Positions 47,193 to 58,728 of a DNA stretch of 64,000 nucleotides are shown here, one piece after another. The DNA comes from Plantago ovata (lineage: Eukaryota; Streptophyta; Magnoliopsida; Lamiales; Plantaginaceae). A program made the translations under genes and the position numbers. The notes under the pieces were generated by a model. That model had not been told where the DNA came from, did no database searches, and was given only the letters and a program-made list of their open reading frames with translations. How positions within the stretch are numbered: position 1 is the stretch's first letter; every line of letters begins with the position of its first letter. The DNA lies in NCBI GenBank assembly GCA_028274465.1, contig CM051456.1, positions 10,443,745 through 10,507,744 on the forward strand. Direction: 5' to 3'.

Positions 47193-48280
47193 GGACATGA
47201 TTGCACAGGACCTTTCGTGTTTGATTCATGCCACGTATATCCACGTCGTGTTCTTTCCCTTTTGGTCGACTTAGTTCCATTTCTCTTTAATATCCTCATC
47301 ACCGCCGCCCCTAGTGTACAATAGCTTAGTTAGGCTGACATGTAAAGCTCCGGTAGGCTTAGGCAGATAGAAGAAAAGGGGCGATGGTGAAATTCTTTTA
47401 TTCTTTCAGTACAGATAGAAGAAAAGGGGCGATGGTGAAATTCTTTTATTCTTTCAGTACGGTTAGGGATTTCACTGGCCGGCCCTCTGTTAGCAACTAG
47501 TGCTGGAGGAAGGAGCTTCAGTTGTATAACCCAAAAGGTTCAATTCTTCTAGTGGGAAAGTTGATTGCTTTAATCTATTTTTCAGAGTATATCAATCTTG
47601 TAGCCAAAATCTGATCAGCAGGGTGCTTGAAACACAATGCTAATTCCTGATTGGGAGCTCTATTAGCAAGGTTTGCTTTCGAACATGTAAATGCAAAACA
47701 CAGATCTAATATATTCCAATCAAGTGAACAAAAAACATGGGCAAAATTCAGTATGCAGTAAGATATATCTTTACATGCTGACGCCTAGCAAGTGATTTCC
47801 AAGTGTTGAATGGCTTGGTATCCTTTAACATTTAGTACGCAACAATACAGCACATGGAATTCGCAATAAGTAAACACTTCACCTGCCTTAATTTACTTCA
47901 TCAAAAGAAGAATATCATAGCACAATACACCGAGCAGAATGAAGGAAAAAGAAAATCCCAAGCAATATTATACAACAGTGACACAATTATACGGGTAACA
48001 AAACCCAAATTATGTGTGATCCTTGCAGTTAAGACAGATAGATGAAGTTATAGTTAATAGAGGAACAAAAATCAAAGAGACCTTCTCCCAATCAAGCTCA
48101 AATTATACAATAATAACGAAATGACATGGAGAGCAACGCATTTAAGCAACGATTGGCTAGATCACCATCTGTCATGAAAAAAAAATCAAAGAGACACTAC
48201 CCCAATCAAGCTCAAAATTCTACACGAACAACCAAAAGTCATGGAAGAAGAATGCAATTAAGCAATGATTAGCTAGATCA
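47193..48280. other. Myosin 3' UTR and convergent spacer
   Basis: The myosin 3' UTR probably covers the first few hundred bases and contains a perfect 48-bp tandem duplication (47364-47459). The remainder is AT-rich. Near 48060-48240 there is a direct repeat of a phrase containing CCAATCAAGCTCAAA and ATCAAAGAGA (copies about 110 bp apart) in the presumed 3' UTR of the small membrane-protein gene. No other gene was recognised. Confidence 0.5.
47364..47459. repeat. Perfect 48-bp tandem duplication in the myosin 3' UTR region
   Basis: Two identical, directly adjacent 48-bp copies (47364-47411 and 47412-47459) begin CAGATAGAAGAAAAGGGGCG and end TTCTTTCAGTA. Perfect identity means a very recent event or a local assembly duplication. 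Confidence 0.9.
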
Positions 48281-48655
48281 CTATCTGTCAACTTTATCAG
48301 CAGATGGAGGTGGCTTGTTTGTTGCTGAAGCAGAGTTTGCCGATTTTCCTGCATCTGCAGCAGAGTTCTTGAGCTGCTGTTGTTCAGATTCAACCATCTT
48401 GCGCAGTTTTTCTTGGAGCATTTGAACTCTGAGCTCAGTTCTCCTGAGCTTTGTCCACCTATATGCCAACCACGAACCAAGCACACTATACACCAGTATA
48501 TAAGAACCCCAAACATAAGGATAAGTCTGAGCATGTGTTTTTATCCTCCCATACCGTTCTTCGATCTTTCTAGACCAACCGACAGGCTCAGCATTTGATT
48601 CTTGCTTGCTATCAGCTATTTGAGTATTCTCTCCTACATTAGGCTGTGTTGCCAT
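48281..48655 (-). CDS. Small single-pass membrane protein with C-terminal coiled coil, function unknown
   Basis: 124 residues. The N-terminus is hydrophilic (MATQPNVGENTQIADSK), followed by GWSRKIEERYGRIKTHA, one hydrophobic segment at about 48-66 (VWGSYILVYSVLGSWLAYRW), then a Lys/Arg/Leu/Glu-rich helix likely to be a coiled coil (LRRTELRVQMLQEKLRKMVE) and a Ser/Ala/Pro tail. I do not recognise the family. The regular coding pattern, sensible domain layout and a stop just after a charged tail support a real gene. MATQ is preferred over the in-frame ATG at 48700 because the intervening MLIGYSAYISSVRGE looks like untranslated or intronic sequence. The leader may be spliced, with an upstream exon near 49050-49300. 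It converges with the myosin gene. Confidence 0.7.
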   Translation of the reverse strand: MATQPNVGENTQIADSKQESNAEPVGWSRKIEERYGRIKTHAQTYPYVWGSYILVYSVLGSWLAYRWTKLRRTELRVQMLQEKLRKMVESEQQQLKNSAADAGKSANSASATNKPPPSADKVDR

Positions 48656-50376
48656 TTCTCCTCTCACACTTGAAATATAAGCAGAATAGCCAATAAGCAA
48701 TCAACTCATTCGCCCTAAATAACATAACACGAATTAGGTTACGCATCTATAGAGCTAATTCAGAGTTTAGAATAAACTAAAGAAAGGTAATAAGCATTTG
48801 CTGTAACAGTATAGAATCCATAAACAAGTTAAGCCTATAATTTCGGTTCGATGCCAAACTAGATATCATCATATCTCATTTTCCTCAATGGTTACAAAAC
48901 TTAACGAAAACAAGTAATATTATTGGCTAGTACATCTCATAGAATTGTAAATCGAGCGACAAAATTCAAACACCAAAGAAGAGGATAGAAAACATTGCAT
49001 TTTATGAATAAGTATCGCACAAGCACATAAGAAAGAGATCTCATTCATTTGTTGTAACGAAATCTCACTCCCGAGTCAAGAGCAACGCGAGCAGCTGCTG
49101 CTATAAGACCACGAGCACCATCCGTGAGCTCTAATTCCGTTGGAGGCCGTGGATGAATCCGTGAGCTGCTGCCGTGGTCGATTGCCGAGAGGATGATTGC
49201 GGCAGGATGCTTGAGAGAGCTTGAGGAGGTTGTATGTTGAGAAGATGAGTATTGGTGATATGCAGAGGTGGGGAAAAGTAGAAGAAGAGAGAGAGATGAA
49301 AGAAAAGAAAATTAAGGAGGCGGATGGAATAACTGACTAGGGTTAGGAATGAGACTTATCATTAGGTTTATATGCTTTATATATTTAAAATATAAAAATA
49401 AAAAAATTGATCGGTTCCTTTTAATCTGATAAACCGCGATTTTTTAACCGAACTGAACTGAAAACCGAAATCTGTCAAAGTAATGATCCGCAATCCGAAC
49501 CGAAGATGCTGGATCGGATTGGTTCGGTTTGGTTTTTCAAATCGGTTTTCGGTTATTATGCCCGACCCTAGTAGTAGCAGTATTAAACCCTAAACCCCCA
49601 AAGTCTAAAGCCCCTTTTCTTATTCTTCAAGCTTCAAATGGAAAAGGAGGAATTTGGAGACGATGGCATCACCTAGATCACCTAAAAGCGCTTGTTCAGG
49701 CACTCCATCGCGCTCACACTTTGCAATCGTAGAGATTCTTCGATCGCGCTCTAAGATTTATTAAAGCGCGCTCTAAGATTTACTAAATCGTGATCTACGT
49801 ACTAGTCTTTAGATCGCGCACTGGAAATCCCAGAATTGCAGAGATGAAGATTGAAGAAGAAGGATGCTGAATTTGGGGCTTCTAACAACTCCTATAGAAC
49901 TCTTAATGAATCAATGAATCCGAGCTGAAATCTTTGAAGAACAGACTTACCTTGGCTTAGGAAAGACGAATCTCACAATCTCGCAACAAGTAGTGAAGAT
50001 GGTGTAGTAGGACTGTGGGGTGAAGAAGAAGCAAAACGCCACAACCTGAGATATCAAGTTGAATCTGATCACTAGTAAAGGAGACTGTATTTCTTGATAA
50101 AAGGAAGACGTGTGTTTATTCTCCACTCCACATACCATTCCCCTAATTTAATTGAGATAAGATTAGTTTAAGGATAATTTGTTTTAATTGTCTATTTAAT
50201 ATAATTTTACATGTAAAAAATTATTTAAAAACTAATTAAATATAGGCGCAGACGCTCACATTTTCTATAATTTTATAAAAGCCCATGGCCCATCCATTTC
50301 GCTCGAATTGCTCATTTATATTGTAAAGCGCGGACCACAAAGAACTGACGATTGACGAGTATCGAAATTTCGTGTA
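48656..50376. other. Upstream region of the small membrane-protein gene, repeats
   Basis: A GC-richer segment at 49046-49300 carries a minus-strand open frame of about 65 codons without ATG, ending GLIAAAARVALDSGVRFRYN; it may be a leader exon. 49435-49560 is rich in AACCGAACTGAACTG / CGGTTCGGTTTGG motifs. 49740-49792 has a 23-bp direct repeat containing GCGCTCTAAGATTTA. No supported gene. Confidence 0.45.
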
Positions 50377-50463
50377 ATATGATACATCATGTATTCATGA
50401 ATACATGATGAATAAAACTCTACTTGAAGAAGTCATGTATTCATACATGATGCATCATACTGA
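50377..50463. repeat. Nested palindromes
   Basis: 50385-50410 is a perfect 26-bp palindrome whose half-site is CATCATGTATTCA. A second, related inverted arm (TCATGTATTCATACATGATG) lies at 50442-50461, so the whole stretch can form alternative hairpins. Confidence 0.8.
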
Positions 50464-50529
50464 AACCATCGTCTGGATTGGATTATTATCTAATGTAAAT
50501 AGTATGAATAAAACCTTTATTCTTAAAAT

Positions 50530-50908
50530 ATAGGGAAAAATTCAGAAAGCTCACATGTTAGTAGATCAGTTTTCATATTTTTTTTCCCTATTAGTTGAAC
50601 AATTACGTTTCACCACATTTGAATTGACCAAGTTATAAATTTTCTGAAAATGTAACTCCCCAAACATGCCCTTATCCTATTCTCTTTTCTCTTTTCTTCT
50701 TTTTTTTATGTTTTAATTTTATTCTGTTTTTACTTTTATTATTTTATTTTATTTTTTGTTTTTTTTTCTCTAACCCTTCTCCTTCTTCAAGCTCCGGCAC
50801 CGGCAAAATTCCGATGTTGGAGCTGCCGGAAAGCAGCTCCGATTGGAGCTGTTAAAGCTCGGAGATGTCAAAAGCTCCGGTCGGAGCTTTCAATACCTCT
50901 GATGGAGG

Positions 50909-50982
<74 letters not shown>

Positions 50983-51335
50983 GTTTTTTGTTATGTTTTT
51001 ATTTTTATTAGTTTTTAATTTCTTTTATAAAAATTATGAATTGAAAAATGAATTAATAATTTTTAAGATCATTTTGAAATTTAGATAAGTAATGGGGGTT
51101 AATTTAGTCAACTTTTGTAATAAAATAGAATTGAAGTTGTTTGGTGTTTTTTGAAAATTAAAACTTAAATGAGGACAAAATGGTACTTTCCAGTACTTAA
51201 TTCGGGAAAAGTCAATATCATGGGGTAATATGTAATTGATGTGCACTAACAGGGGATTATATGTAATTGTTGAACTAACAGGGTCAAAAGCGTAATTAAC
51301 AAAACTAACAGGGGAGCTGTATGAAATTTTTTCTA
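50530..51335. mobile_element. Probable non-autonomous TIR element containing an (ATT)n microsatellite
   Basis: The left end GGGAAAAATTCAGAAAGCTC and the right end on the other strand, GAAAAAATTTCATACAGCTC, are inverted and both continue into TGTTAGT. Further matches follow (AGTTGAACAATTACG against AGTTCAACAATTACA). The interior has GGAGCTGCCGGAAAGCAGCT-type short palindromic words and a 72-bp ATT tract (50911-50982). No protein is encoded. Superfamily uncertain. Confidence 0.55.
50911..50982. repeat. (ATT)n microsatellite
   Basis: About 24 uninterrupted or nearly uninterrupted ATT/TTA units, with one register slip near 50940. Confidence 0.95.
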
Positions 51336-51632
51336 AATTATATTATGTTAAATATATTATGTTATGTTCTATAAAATTGATTATATGACATTTCTTTAAA
51401 TTGAAATTATCATCTTTTGAATTTTGAGTATTAATTTAAAACGGTGTGTAGTTTCTATCCTTATCTATTACTTACGAAATAGTTTTTCTTTTTTTTTTTA
51501 ACTAAAGAAATTCATTAGCATTTAGCAAATAGTAGGAGCATTAAGAGATGATCCTAAAATAGTGACAAGTCTGTTGGTGATCTTGTTCGAATCAACATTT
51601 ACATCATAAATCAACCAATCCGGGCACGAATG

Positions 51633-52147
51633 TCATTCATGGTAGAAAAGCTTAGGGGGTACACAAAAGGGGGAGGGTTGATCATCTAGAGTAAATTTAT
51701 TTTTGCTCCCTTCCCTTGCAAGATGATCGGCAATGTAGTTTGCTTCTCTGTAGACAAAAGATGACTTGATCACTTCTACTCTTGCCATTTGTTCCCGGAT
51801 TTCATTTACCATCTCCTGGTGCTTCCGATCCCCACCGGCTCCATGATCCTGCAAATAGAATTAATGGCATATTGTGAATCTGATTGCAACATAACATTGT
51901 AAATATTGTATTTGGAAGCCAACTTGTGACCACATTTAATTGCCAAAAGCTCAGTTCTATTGTTTATTTTTGAAACAACAAAATAAAGTTCATTAAACCC
52001 AAGATAACCCGCTGCAGTTTTTAGCACTTCACCTCTAGAATTTCTCAATACACATGTGAGTGAAATAGTTAATGTAATAGTGTGTGTCAATGAAATAGTA
52101 TTAAATATCACCATTTCATTTCTTAAATAGGATACCACATTCAACAA
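51633..52147 (-). pseudogene. RNase H-like (RVT_3 type) retroelement-derived fragment
   Basis: Two overlapping minus-strand frames together resemble the RNase H-like domain common in plant non-LTR elements and their derivatives: VLRNSRGEVLKTAAGYLG, ELLAIKCGHKLASKYNIYNV, MLQSDSQYAIN, then VEVIKSSFVYREANYIADHL. It is interrupted and lacks a reverse transcriptase, so it is a relic. Confidence 0.65.
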
Positions 52148-54331
52148 CTCACACCAATCTATCTCTCCTCCACTAACGGATCTACATTATGGCGAGGGCT
52201 AAGTGACCCCTCAATTTTTGAGTTGAAATTACTCTTATTTTTCCATATACAAGATAAACATAAATGATACCTATATGTTTTGTATATGTAAATAGGTTGC
52301 ATAGCAATCTTTGGTGCAGTGACTGTATGTGGACAGTGGACGTGCGTTCGATAAGGTTTGAGGGTAGATCACTGAGGGATAACCTAAGAACAATAGTCTA
52401 GAGGGATTTTTGCCCTTACCGTAACTGGTGAGTGAGTGCTACCGTTCAATAAAAATTACTACTAGTAGTAATTATACCTCAATATAACTCGGGTTCAATA
52501 AGATATTTGATGAATCAATTATCATCACTTTTATAAATTTAATTTTAGCGAGAAAGTCCAATTTTTTTCTACCTAAAAGTACAAGTGCTGCTCGTGGTCA
52601 ACTTGGGCATTCGCACATGTCTTAGCGGCTTAGCCTGTAAGCCATGTGAAATGAAATGCAGACCAGAGAGACAACTTTCCATCTCTTGGTGTTCCTGGCT
52701 GCTATTTCTCATGTCCTGATAAAAAATGGAATAAAAAACTACTGTACACCAGATACTACCCATTATTATTATTATTTGTATTAACCAAAGATTCAAGAAA
52801 TCTTTTCTTCATTAAAGTTTGCACGCTCTAACTTTCTATAACCGCATTAATTGAAATTTGACCTCACCAATCATGCAAATTATGCATACACCAAGTACAA
52901 TTTCAGTTTCAGAAATCAAATACACAGTGCCCATTCAATGAACTGCATTTAAATCTTTGGAATGTGGAAATTTCCGCATATCTTATCTTATCCTTTCAAG
53001 TTTCAATTATGTTTACATCTCAATTCTACATTAATGATTTTCACGAAATTGCATCTCTCAAACCTGATTACAGTTGAGCAATTTGTACACGACTCCATAT
53101 AGGATGTGGCTTGTTAGTGTGTTACTTTGCAAGTCTATTTTATTTTCATCTGAAAATTATTTCAGTTCAAGTTAATTCAATTTAAATTCGCTTATTTGTT
53201 TTTTGTACTATAAATAAATTCAATTCAATTCAATCGAAAATAACAAAGCCTAACTATATTGGGATATAATTATACAGGTTTTAACAATTTATGTTTATTG
53301 ATCAGGTGGTGCAATTTTCACTTGCATTAGCGATGCGAATATCCAATTTCGAAAAAAGCATCACAAATTCTGCCAAAAAAAACTTTCCGAGTTACATTTG
53401 GCGGGGCGTATGCAACATACTCCCTGTTAATAGTTTTTAGTTGTACTACAATTAATAGTTGATAGAATTATCATTCAATTTTCATTGACTAGTATAAGGA
53501 AGTAGAATACCAAACAAGTGAAACATCCATGTCTCAATGATGTTAAATCCTGACCAGAAAGTTTTGAGTGTTGATATAACTGGAATCCGATTCCTCAAGA
53601 GAACAAAACATGATGAAGAAAAAGACTCACCACCCACCAATCCACCATCGGCTAAAACCACATGCAAAAAAATAGAAAAGTGGATTCAGCATTTTACAAG
53701 GTGTTTCTCAACTTTCCGAAACATTCTGGAAACTATATCGAGGAGAAATAAACACAGGGAAGATCCCAATAAACAACAATCATCAAACCGACAATAACAC
53801 ATTGTTAAAAATGAATTGTGAACCATGTTGCTGACTTAAAAGGTTAAAACGCCAAGAAACAAGTCAAATGTCCAAAGATGCCCACACATTAGGTACTTCA
53901 GACAAAGATTGGTCTTTTGGAATCCGATTCCATAAACAAGAATTTATGGTGAACAAATGGACCAGATAACAACTCCCATTATCACATAAACAACTCTCGT
54001 GCTAACCACCAATCTTTCTGAAAATGACTACTTGCTCAATACGAAACACCGGGATACTGATATATTATCATTTCCTTTTCATAGAACACTACAATAAACT
54101 TACAGAAGCAATTCTTGCTACATGAAAGAACAATTACTATTAACCAACAGCTACCGTGAAAACCAACCGAAACCATCTCATATCAGACTGGAAAAATTAG
54201 GCTAGGAGGAGGAGGTCATAACAAAATACAATTAATCCTCTCGTCCAAGACCTTATCATAGGCAGAAAAACGCTCAGTAAATGCATGTACAAACTTAAAT
54301 TAGATGATCTAGTCAAATCATCGCCTATAAC
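52148..54331. other. Intergenic, AT-rich; downstream flank of the kinase gene
   Basis: No gene was supported. An 86-codon plus-strand frame at 53537-53797 shows no family likeness. Contains a GAACT-type element at 53133-53250 and the presumed kinase 3' UTR up to 54331. Confidence 0.45.
53133..53250. mobile_element. GAACT-type MITE-like element, short copy
   Basis: The left end ATTTTATTTTCATCTGAAAA and right end TCGAAAATAACAAAGCC are imperfect inverted repeats like those at 45982-46185. The body has degenerate CAATTCAATT units and the shared central motif CTTATTTGTTTTTTGTACTA. Confidence 0.55.
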
Positions 54332-57300
54332 TTAATCGAAACTTGATGAGCGACTCCATCTACCCTTCAAGTAATCCTCCACTGAGATGTTTGGTTCTGT
54401 GCTGCTTACGGAGGCTGAATCATCTTCCACATCATGCAATGCAAGATTGATGAAAGACTGCATGTTTAATGTGGATTGTTCATTGTCTAAGCCATCTTCG
54501 GAAGTACTAGTTTCATGAATTGCCCATTCTGTCACTTCTGTATCATTTTGAAGTAGTTTGAGTACCTGTTTTGAATTAGTATAAAATGTCAAACCCAAGA
54601 TATTGTGAATAAAATTAACACAACAATTTTAGCAGTTCTTGCATGTGGTCGAATAATATCATTTGAAATATTACACATAAGTAAAATTACCACCATGTAA
54701 ACCTAAATATACCGCTTGAAAACATAAGATTACACAAAAAGGCTATTAGGGACATGCTTATCAATTTAATTGCAACGCTGCTTTAGGTTATGAGAAATGC
54801 TTACAGTAGTAATGTCAGGACGAGATTGCGGTGCATGTCTGATACAAAGAATTGCAGCTAAGACCATTCTCTCAAACTGATCTTGGTTACAATAATTAAC
54901 CAAATCAGGGTCTTGCAACTTTGAAAAATCTCCTTCCTTCAGGACATGTTCTGCCTGAAAAGATACAGCAGTTACAATAGGAAATATAGGTATAGAGAAA
55001 TTGCATTTAAGTATCAATCATTCAAGCTAGCTGGAGGAAAGAGGCTTGTCTATATATAAACAACCAAGCAGATATGAATATGGATAACCAAAAGCAAACC
55101 AAGAAATTGAGGTACTCACCCACATGACCAAGCTTTCTTGACCATTTGGACCATCATCGATTGGTTTTCTACCTGACAAAAGCTCCAGAAGTACAACACC
55201 ATACGCATAGACATCAATTTTTTGGTTCACTTTCCCATGCATGAAATACTCTGGAGCCAAGTATCTGTAATTGAAGAAAAATATAAACAAAATGCACTAA
55301 TTATCAAGTAATGGCTAGAGATCAAATTTAGAATAAGAACGTACCCAAATGTTCCAGCAACGTCGGAAGTATCTATGTGGAACGAAGAACTGGAAGCCCA
55401 GGTGGCCAATCCAAAGTCTGAGAGCTTCAAGACCAAAATGAGAGAATCATTATGATTAGCAGATTACATTATTGGTAAAACACATGGACAAATTCAATCG
55501 TGAAGCCTATATACCTGCGGCTCAAAATCATCTGCAAGAAGTACATTTGATGACTTTACATCTCTATGAATAATTGGTTCAGGGGCATTATGTAGATGAT
55601 CCAGTGCCTCTGCAACCCCCAAAGCAACCTTATATCTCTGCTCCCAAGCAAAAGAATTCCCAGGCTCTCGTGTACCTAATATACGGTCAGGGTGTGATGA
55701 TTAGGCAACATATATTATTGTGTTCTTACAACTGTCTATAGCATGATACATGGAAGATAGGTTGACTAGAGCAAATGTACCATGGAGATTCTCTTCAAGG
55801 CTTCCTCTTGAAAGAAGATTATAGACCAAAAGTAACCGGTCTTCCTCATAGCAGAAGCCGACTACAGATATTAAGTTTTTGTGATGCAGAGATGTAATGA
55901 TCTCAATTTCTGAAACAAAATGTTTCAGCATTTCTTCTGATGGATTTAGGACTTTCACGGCTAATTTTTCCCCACCTGGTAGGAAGCCTTTATAGACTCT
56001 GCTGCTTCCACCCTTCCCAATTAAATTTTCTGGGATCATGAATAATAAATGAGAAATCCAAATATATGTACTGCGTTACGAAAAAGAAGGTTTTTATGTT
56101 AAAGATTACTAACCAGAAATAAAATTATCTGTTGCCATGAGGAGTTCCTGGTAGCTAAACAGTCGGCACGTTGTGCAGTACTTATCCAAGATACCCTTTA
56201 ATTCTTCCGAAATAATCTTAGATGAATTACCAACACAATCTGATTCAGCTACATATGGAACAATAGCACCATTCTCTTGGTCTGAATCTAAATGACTATC
56301 AGATACGCCAAACTGCTTCTGATCAGGATAAATAGATGCAACAGATTGTCGACTTGGCAGTCTCATAATCCACTGCACTACTGCTGACCTCTTACTATTC
56401 GGAGTTCCAGACATTTTTTGAGCACGCAAAAACACCTTGCGTAAAAGTGACCATCCCGGTTTAGATTCAGGCGCTTGTTTTGTTTTTACAGGTACCAGAG
56501 CCATTGAATTACTCTCACTTCCATCACCTGGTGATGTCAAGACAACCGGGGAAGGCAAACCCAGAGGACTTTTCTGCAACACTTTCCTCCTTTTCGATCT
56601 CGATTCCCGCACCTCAACTTTTCCGCCACACCCCGGAGTAACTAAAGTAGCTGGATCACTTTGGTAGACAACCTTACCGTTATCGACACACCTAACCGGC
56701 ACATTTGGCAGATTTTTCGCACAATACTTGGCAACAGAGATCCTTGATCTAATCCTATGGTGAACATCTGATGCACCAATAATCAAACTTGTACAGCCAC
56801 ATGATTTCGCCTCGCGTAACAGCACTTTTCGAACCGGAGATCCTCGTCGCACTTCCAGCTTCAAATCAATCTACAATAATAATCCATAGAGTTCAACTAA
56901 AAGGTACTAACTACATTTTTGCAGTGGGAAATAATCAACAAAAGATGACCACTATAGTCTAATAAATTTTCGTTCTCTTAACAGAAAGTGAGAAAAACCT
57001 GTTTTAGGTGACAAAATCCTTGGTAAGCAGCCAACACCGAGTCGAACGTCTTCACCAGCGAAATCAAAGTCGCTTTGTCTTCACATATCACACAGCAAAA
57101 GACTTGATCAATAATTAATTAATCAATCAAAGTAACCAAAAAAATGCATCTACATTCTACAAGTTCCAATTTTGATCTAAATCTAGTTCTGGTTCACTAA
57201 TTGAAAATCCAATCCAGTCCAATCCACAGAAAATAAATGGTAAAGCAGGATTTCTAGATTATGCATTAACAGCTTCAATTCTCCCAACTACAGAAATGCA

Positions 57301-57519
57301 CAATTCCTAATCCAATTCAGTAAATGACTAACCGGCGTTCGGATCGAGGATGTGTAGAGCAATGACACGATCGCCGCTCTCCGCCACCTTCACAAGCGCC
57401 CACGTGAGCAGCTCCTTGCTCCGCGAGTCTAGCCTCACTGCGACGACAACAACCGAACCGCCGCCGTCACGACATTCCTCCTCCGCCGCCGCGCCACCAC
57501 CGCTGCAGTCTAGCCTCAT
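54332..57519 (-). CDS. USP-domain receptor-like cytoplasmic kinase (680 aa)
   Basis: Predicted cytoplasmic Ser/Thr kinase with an N-terminal universal-stress-protein (adenine nucleotide alpha-hydrolase-like) domain, the architecture of RLCK class VI. Nine exons: 57519-57333, 57078-56999, 56870-56114, 56029-55781, 55675-55515, 55424-55345, 55264-55120, 54954-54805, 54565-54332; the sum is 680 codons plus stop. The USP part holds SVVVVAVRLDSRSKELLTWA, GDRVIALHIL and the GCTSLIIGAS strand. A basic linker rich in Ser/Pro follows. The kinase domain begins at about residue 340 (LFSYQELLMATDNFIS): glycine loop IGKGGSSRVYKG, catalytic lysine in LAVKVL, HRDVKSSNVLL, DFGLATW, APEYFMHGKVNQKIDVYAYG. The HRD and DFG residues are intact, so it should be active. 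No transmembrane segment or signal peptide. The Ser-rich tail ends RWSRSSSFD. Partners and trigger are unknown. Confidence 0.93.
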
Positions 57520-58395
57520 TTTCGTAGATCAACGGTGCGACGCCGTTTAGTGAGAGAAACAACCACAGAGGCTGCTGCTCCGAGTATGTGTATTGTATTG
57601 TATTGTATAGTTATTACTAGTTGTCTGTGAGTGTCGTCTGGGATTTTCCGTGAGATGGATGTTCACTTTATTCTACGCTCTGCTTTATGGTCTCTCTCTC
57701 TATCTATCTTATTAGTGCTGTGGCAGCATCCAAGTTAGAGAAAAATGACGAATCACTTTCATTATTGTCCCTTTTGGTTTTAGGGATTCCCAATATTATT
57801 TTATCTCTACTGCCACTGTGTGTAAATGAGCCATCAAATGCTCTAATTTTACTAGTATAATTTCCTTTTTCTTTCTTCTTTTCGATTTTCAATTCATTTT
57901 TCCCAAAATAGAAAATTCATTTATCTTATACTCAAACTCAAAAATTATTAGTTCCAAAATAAGGGAATTTCCAATTTAAGTTTGTTGCGAACCGTTTGTT
58001 CAGTTTTACATACGTCATACATGTGCATGTCAATTACTCATATTTATGCACAAATTAGGTAAGGTGGAGTATAACGAAGATTATGTCTCAACCTATGATA
58101 TGTTATTAAGTTATAAGATTGAAAATTTTGTTGATATGGTAAGATGATTAGGGTCAAATGAAGTAATGAATTTAGTGATTAATTTGTGCAATTTAATTTA
58201 AATTTGAATAAAATTGGAATGAATGTGTAACTAAGGGTAGTCCAAACTCTAACGGTTAATTATTTCAAAATGGTCTGAACTTTGAACTATTTAATATTTC
58301 TGGGCGAATTCCATGCTATCTGATTAAAATGGAGCCTTTATTTTTGTTCCAGTCCTTATTAAGACAAGGTTAATGCATTTTCCCTAAAAGTATAA
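57520..58395. other. Kinase promoter side and AT-rich spacer
   Basis: The first 200 bases are the presumed leader and promoter of the kinase, with repeated TGTATTGTAT and CTCTCTCTCTATCTATCT words. Beyond that it is AT-rich without recognised features. Confidence 0.4.
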
Positions 58396-58525
58396 GGCTA
58401 ATGATATAGTCAGAGCTAAAATTACTAATGTCAGAGTAATTTACCTTTTAAAAACATTAATTATTTCTAAAACTGCATAAATTGTTCTGGCATTAGTAAT
58501 TTTAGCTCTAGATATATCACTAGCC
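58396..58525. mobile_element. Small MITE, Tourist/Harbinger-like ends
   Basis: 130-bp element with inverted ends of about 40 bp: left GGCTAATGATATAGTCAGAG and right (other strand) GGCTAGTGATATATCTAGAG, both continuing CTAAAATTACTAATGYCAG. The flanks are TAA on the left and AAA on the right, so a TWA duplication is only weakly supported. Confidence 0.65.
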
Positions 58526-58728
58526 AAAGTGTAATTGTATGTTTATATTATTTCTAATGAATCTTAGCCTGTGGTTAGTTAGTCCCATTTGATCAATCAA
58601 AATTCAAAGTACCTGAATTTAAACCATGTACATAGAATCTATCCTAGAATTTAATAGTTGAAGTTTTAAATCTTTGGTATGATAATTTTTCTAAATGAAA
58701 TTTAAGATTTTTTTTTTATTTTGAGTAA

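Noticed and set aside
53537-53797. 86-codon plus-strand frame downstream of the kinase gene
   Set aside because: No domain, no homologue I recognise, Lys/Asn-rich composition as expected of AT-rich intergenic DNA, and no promoter or splice context.
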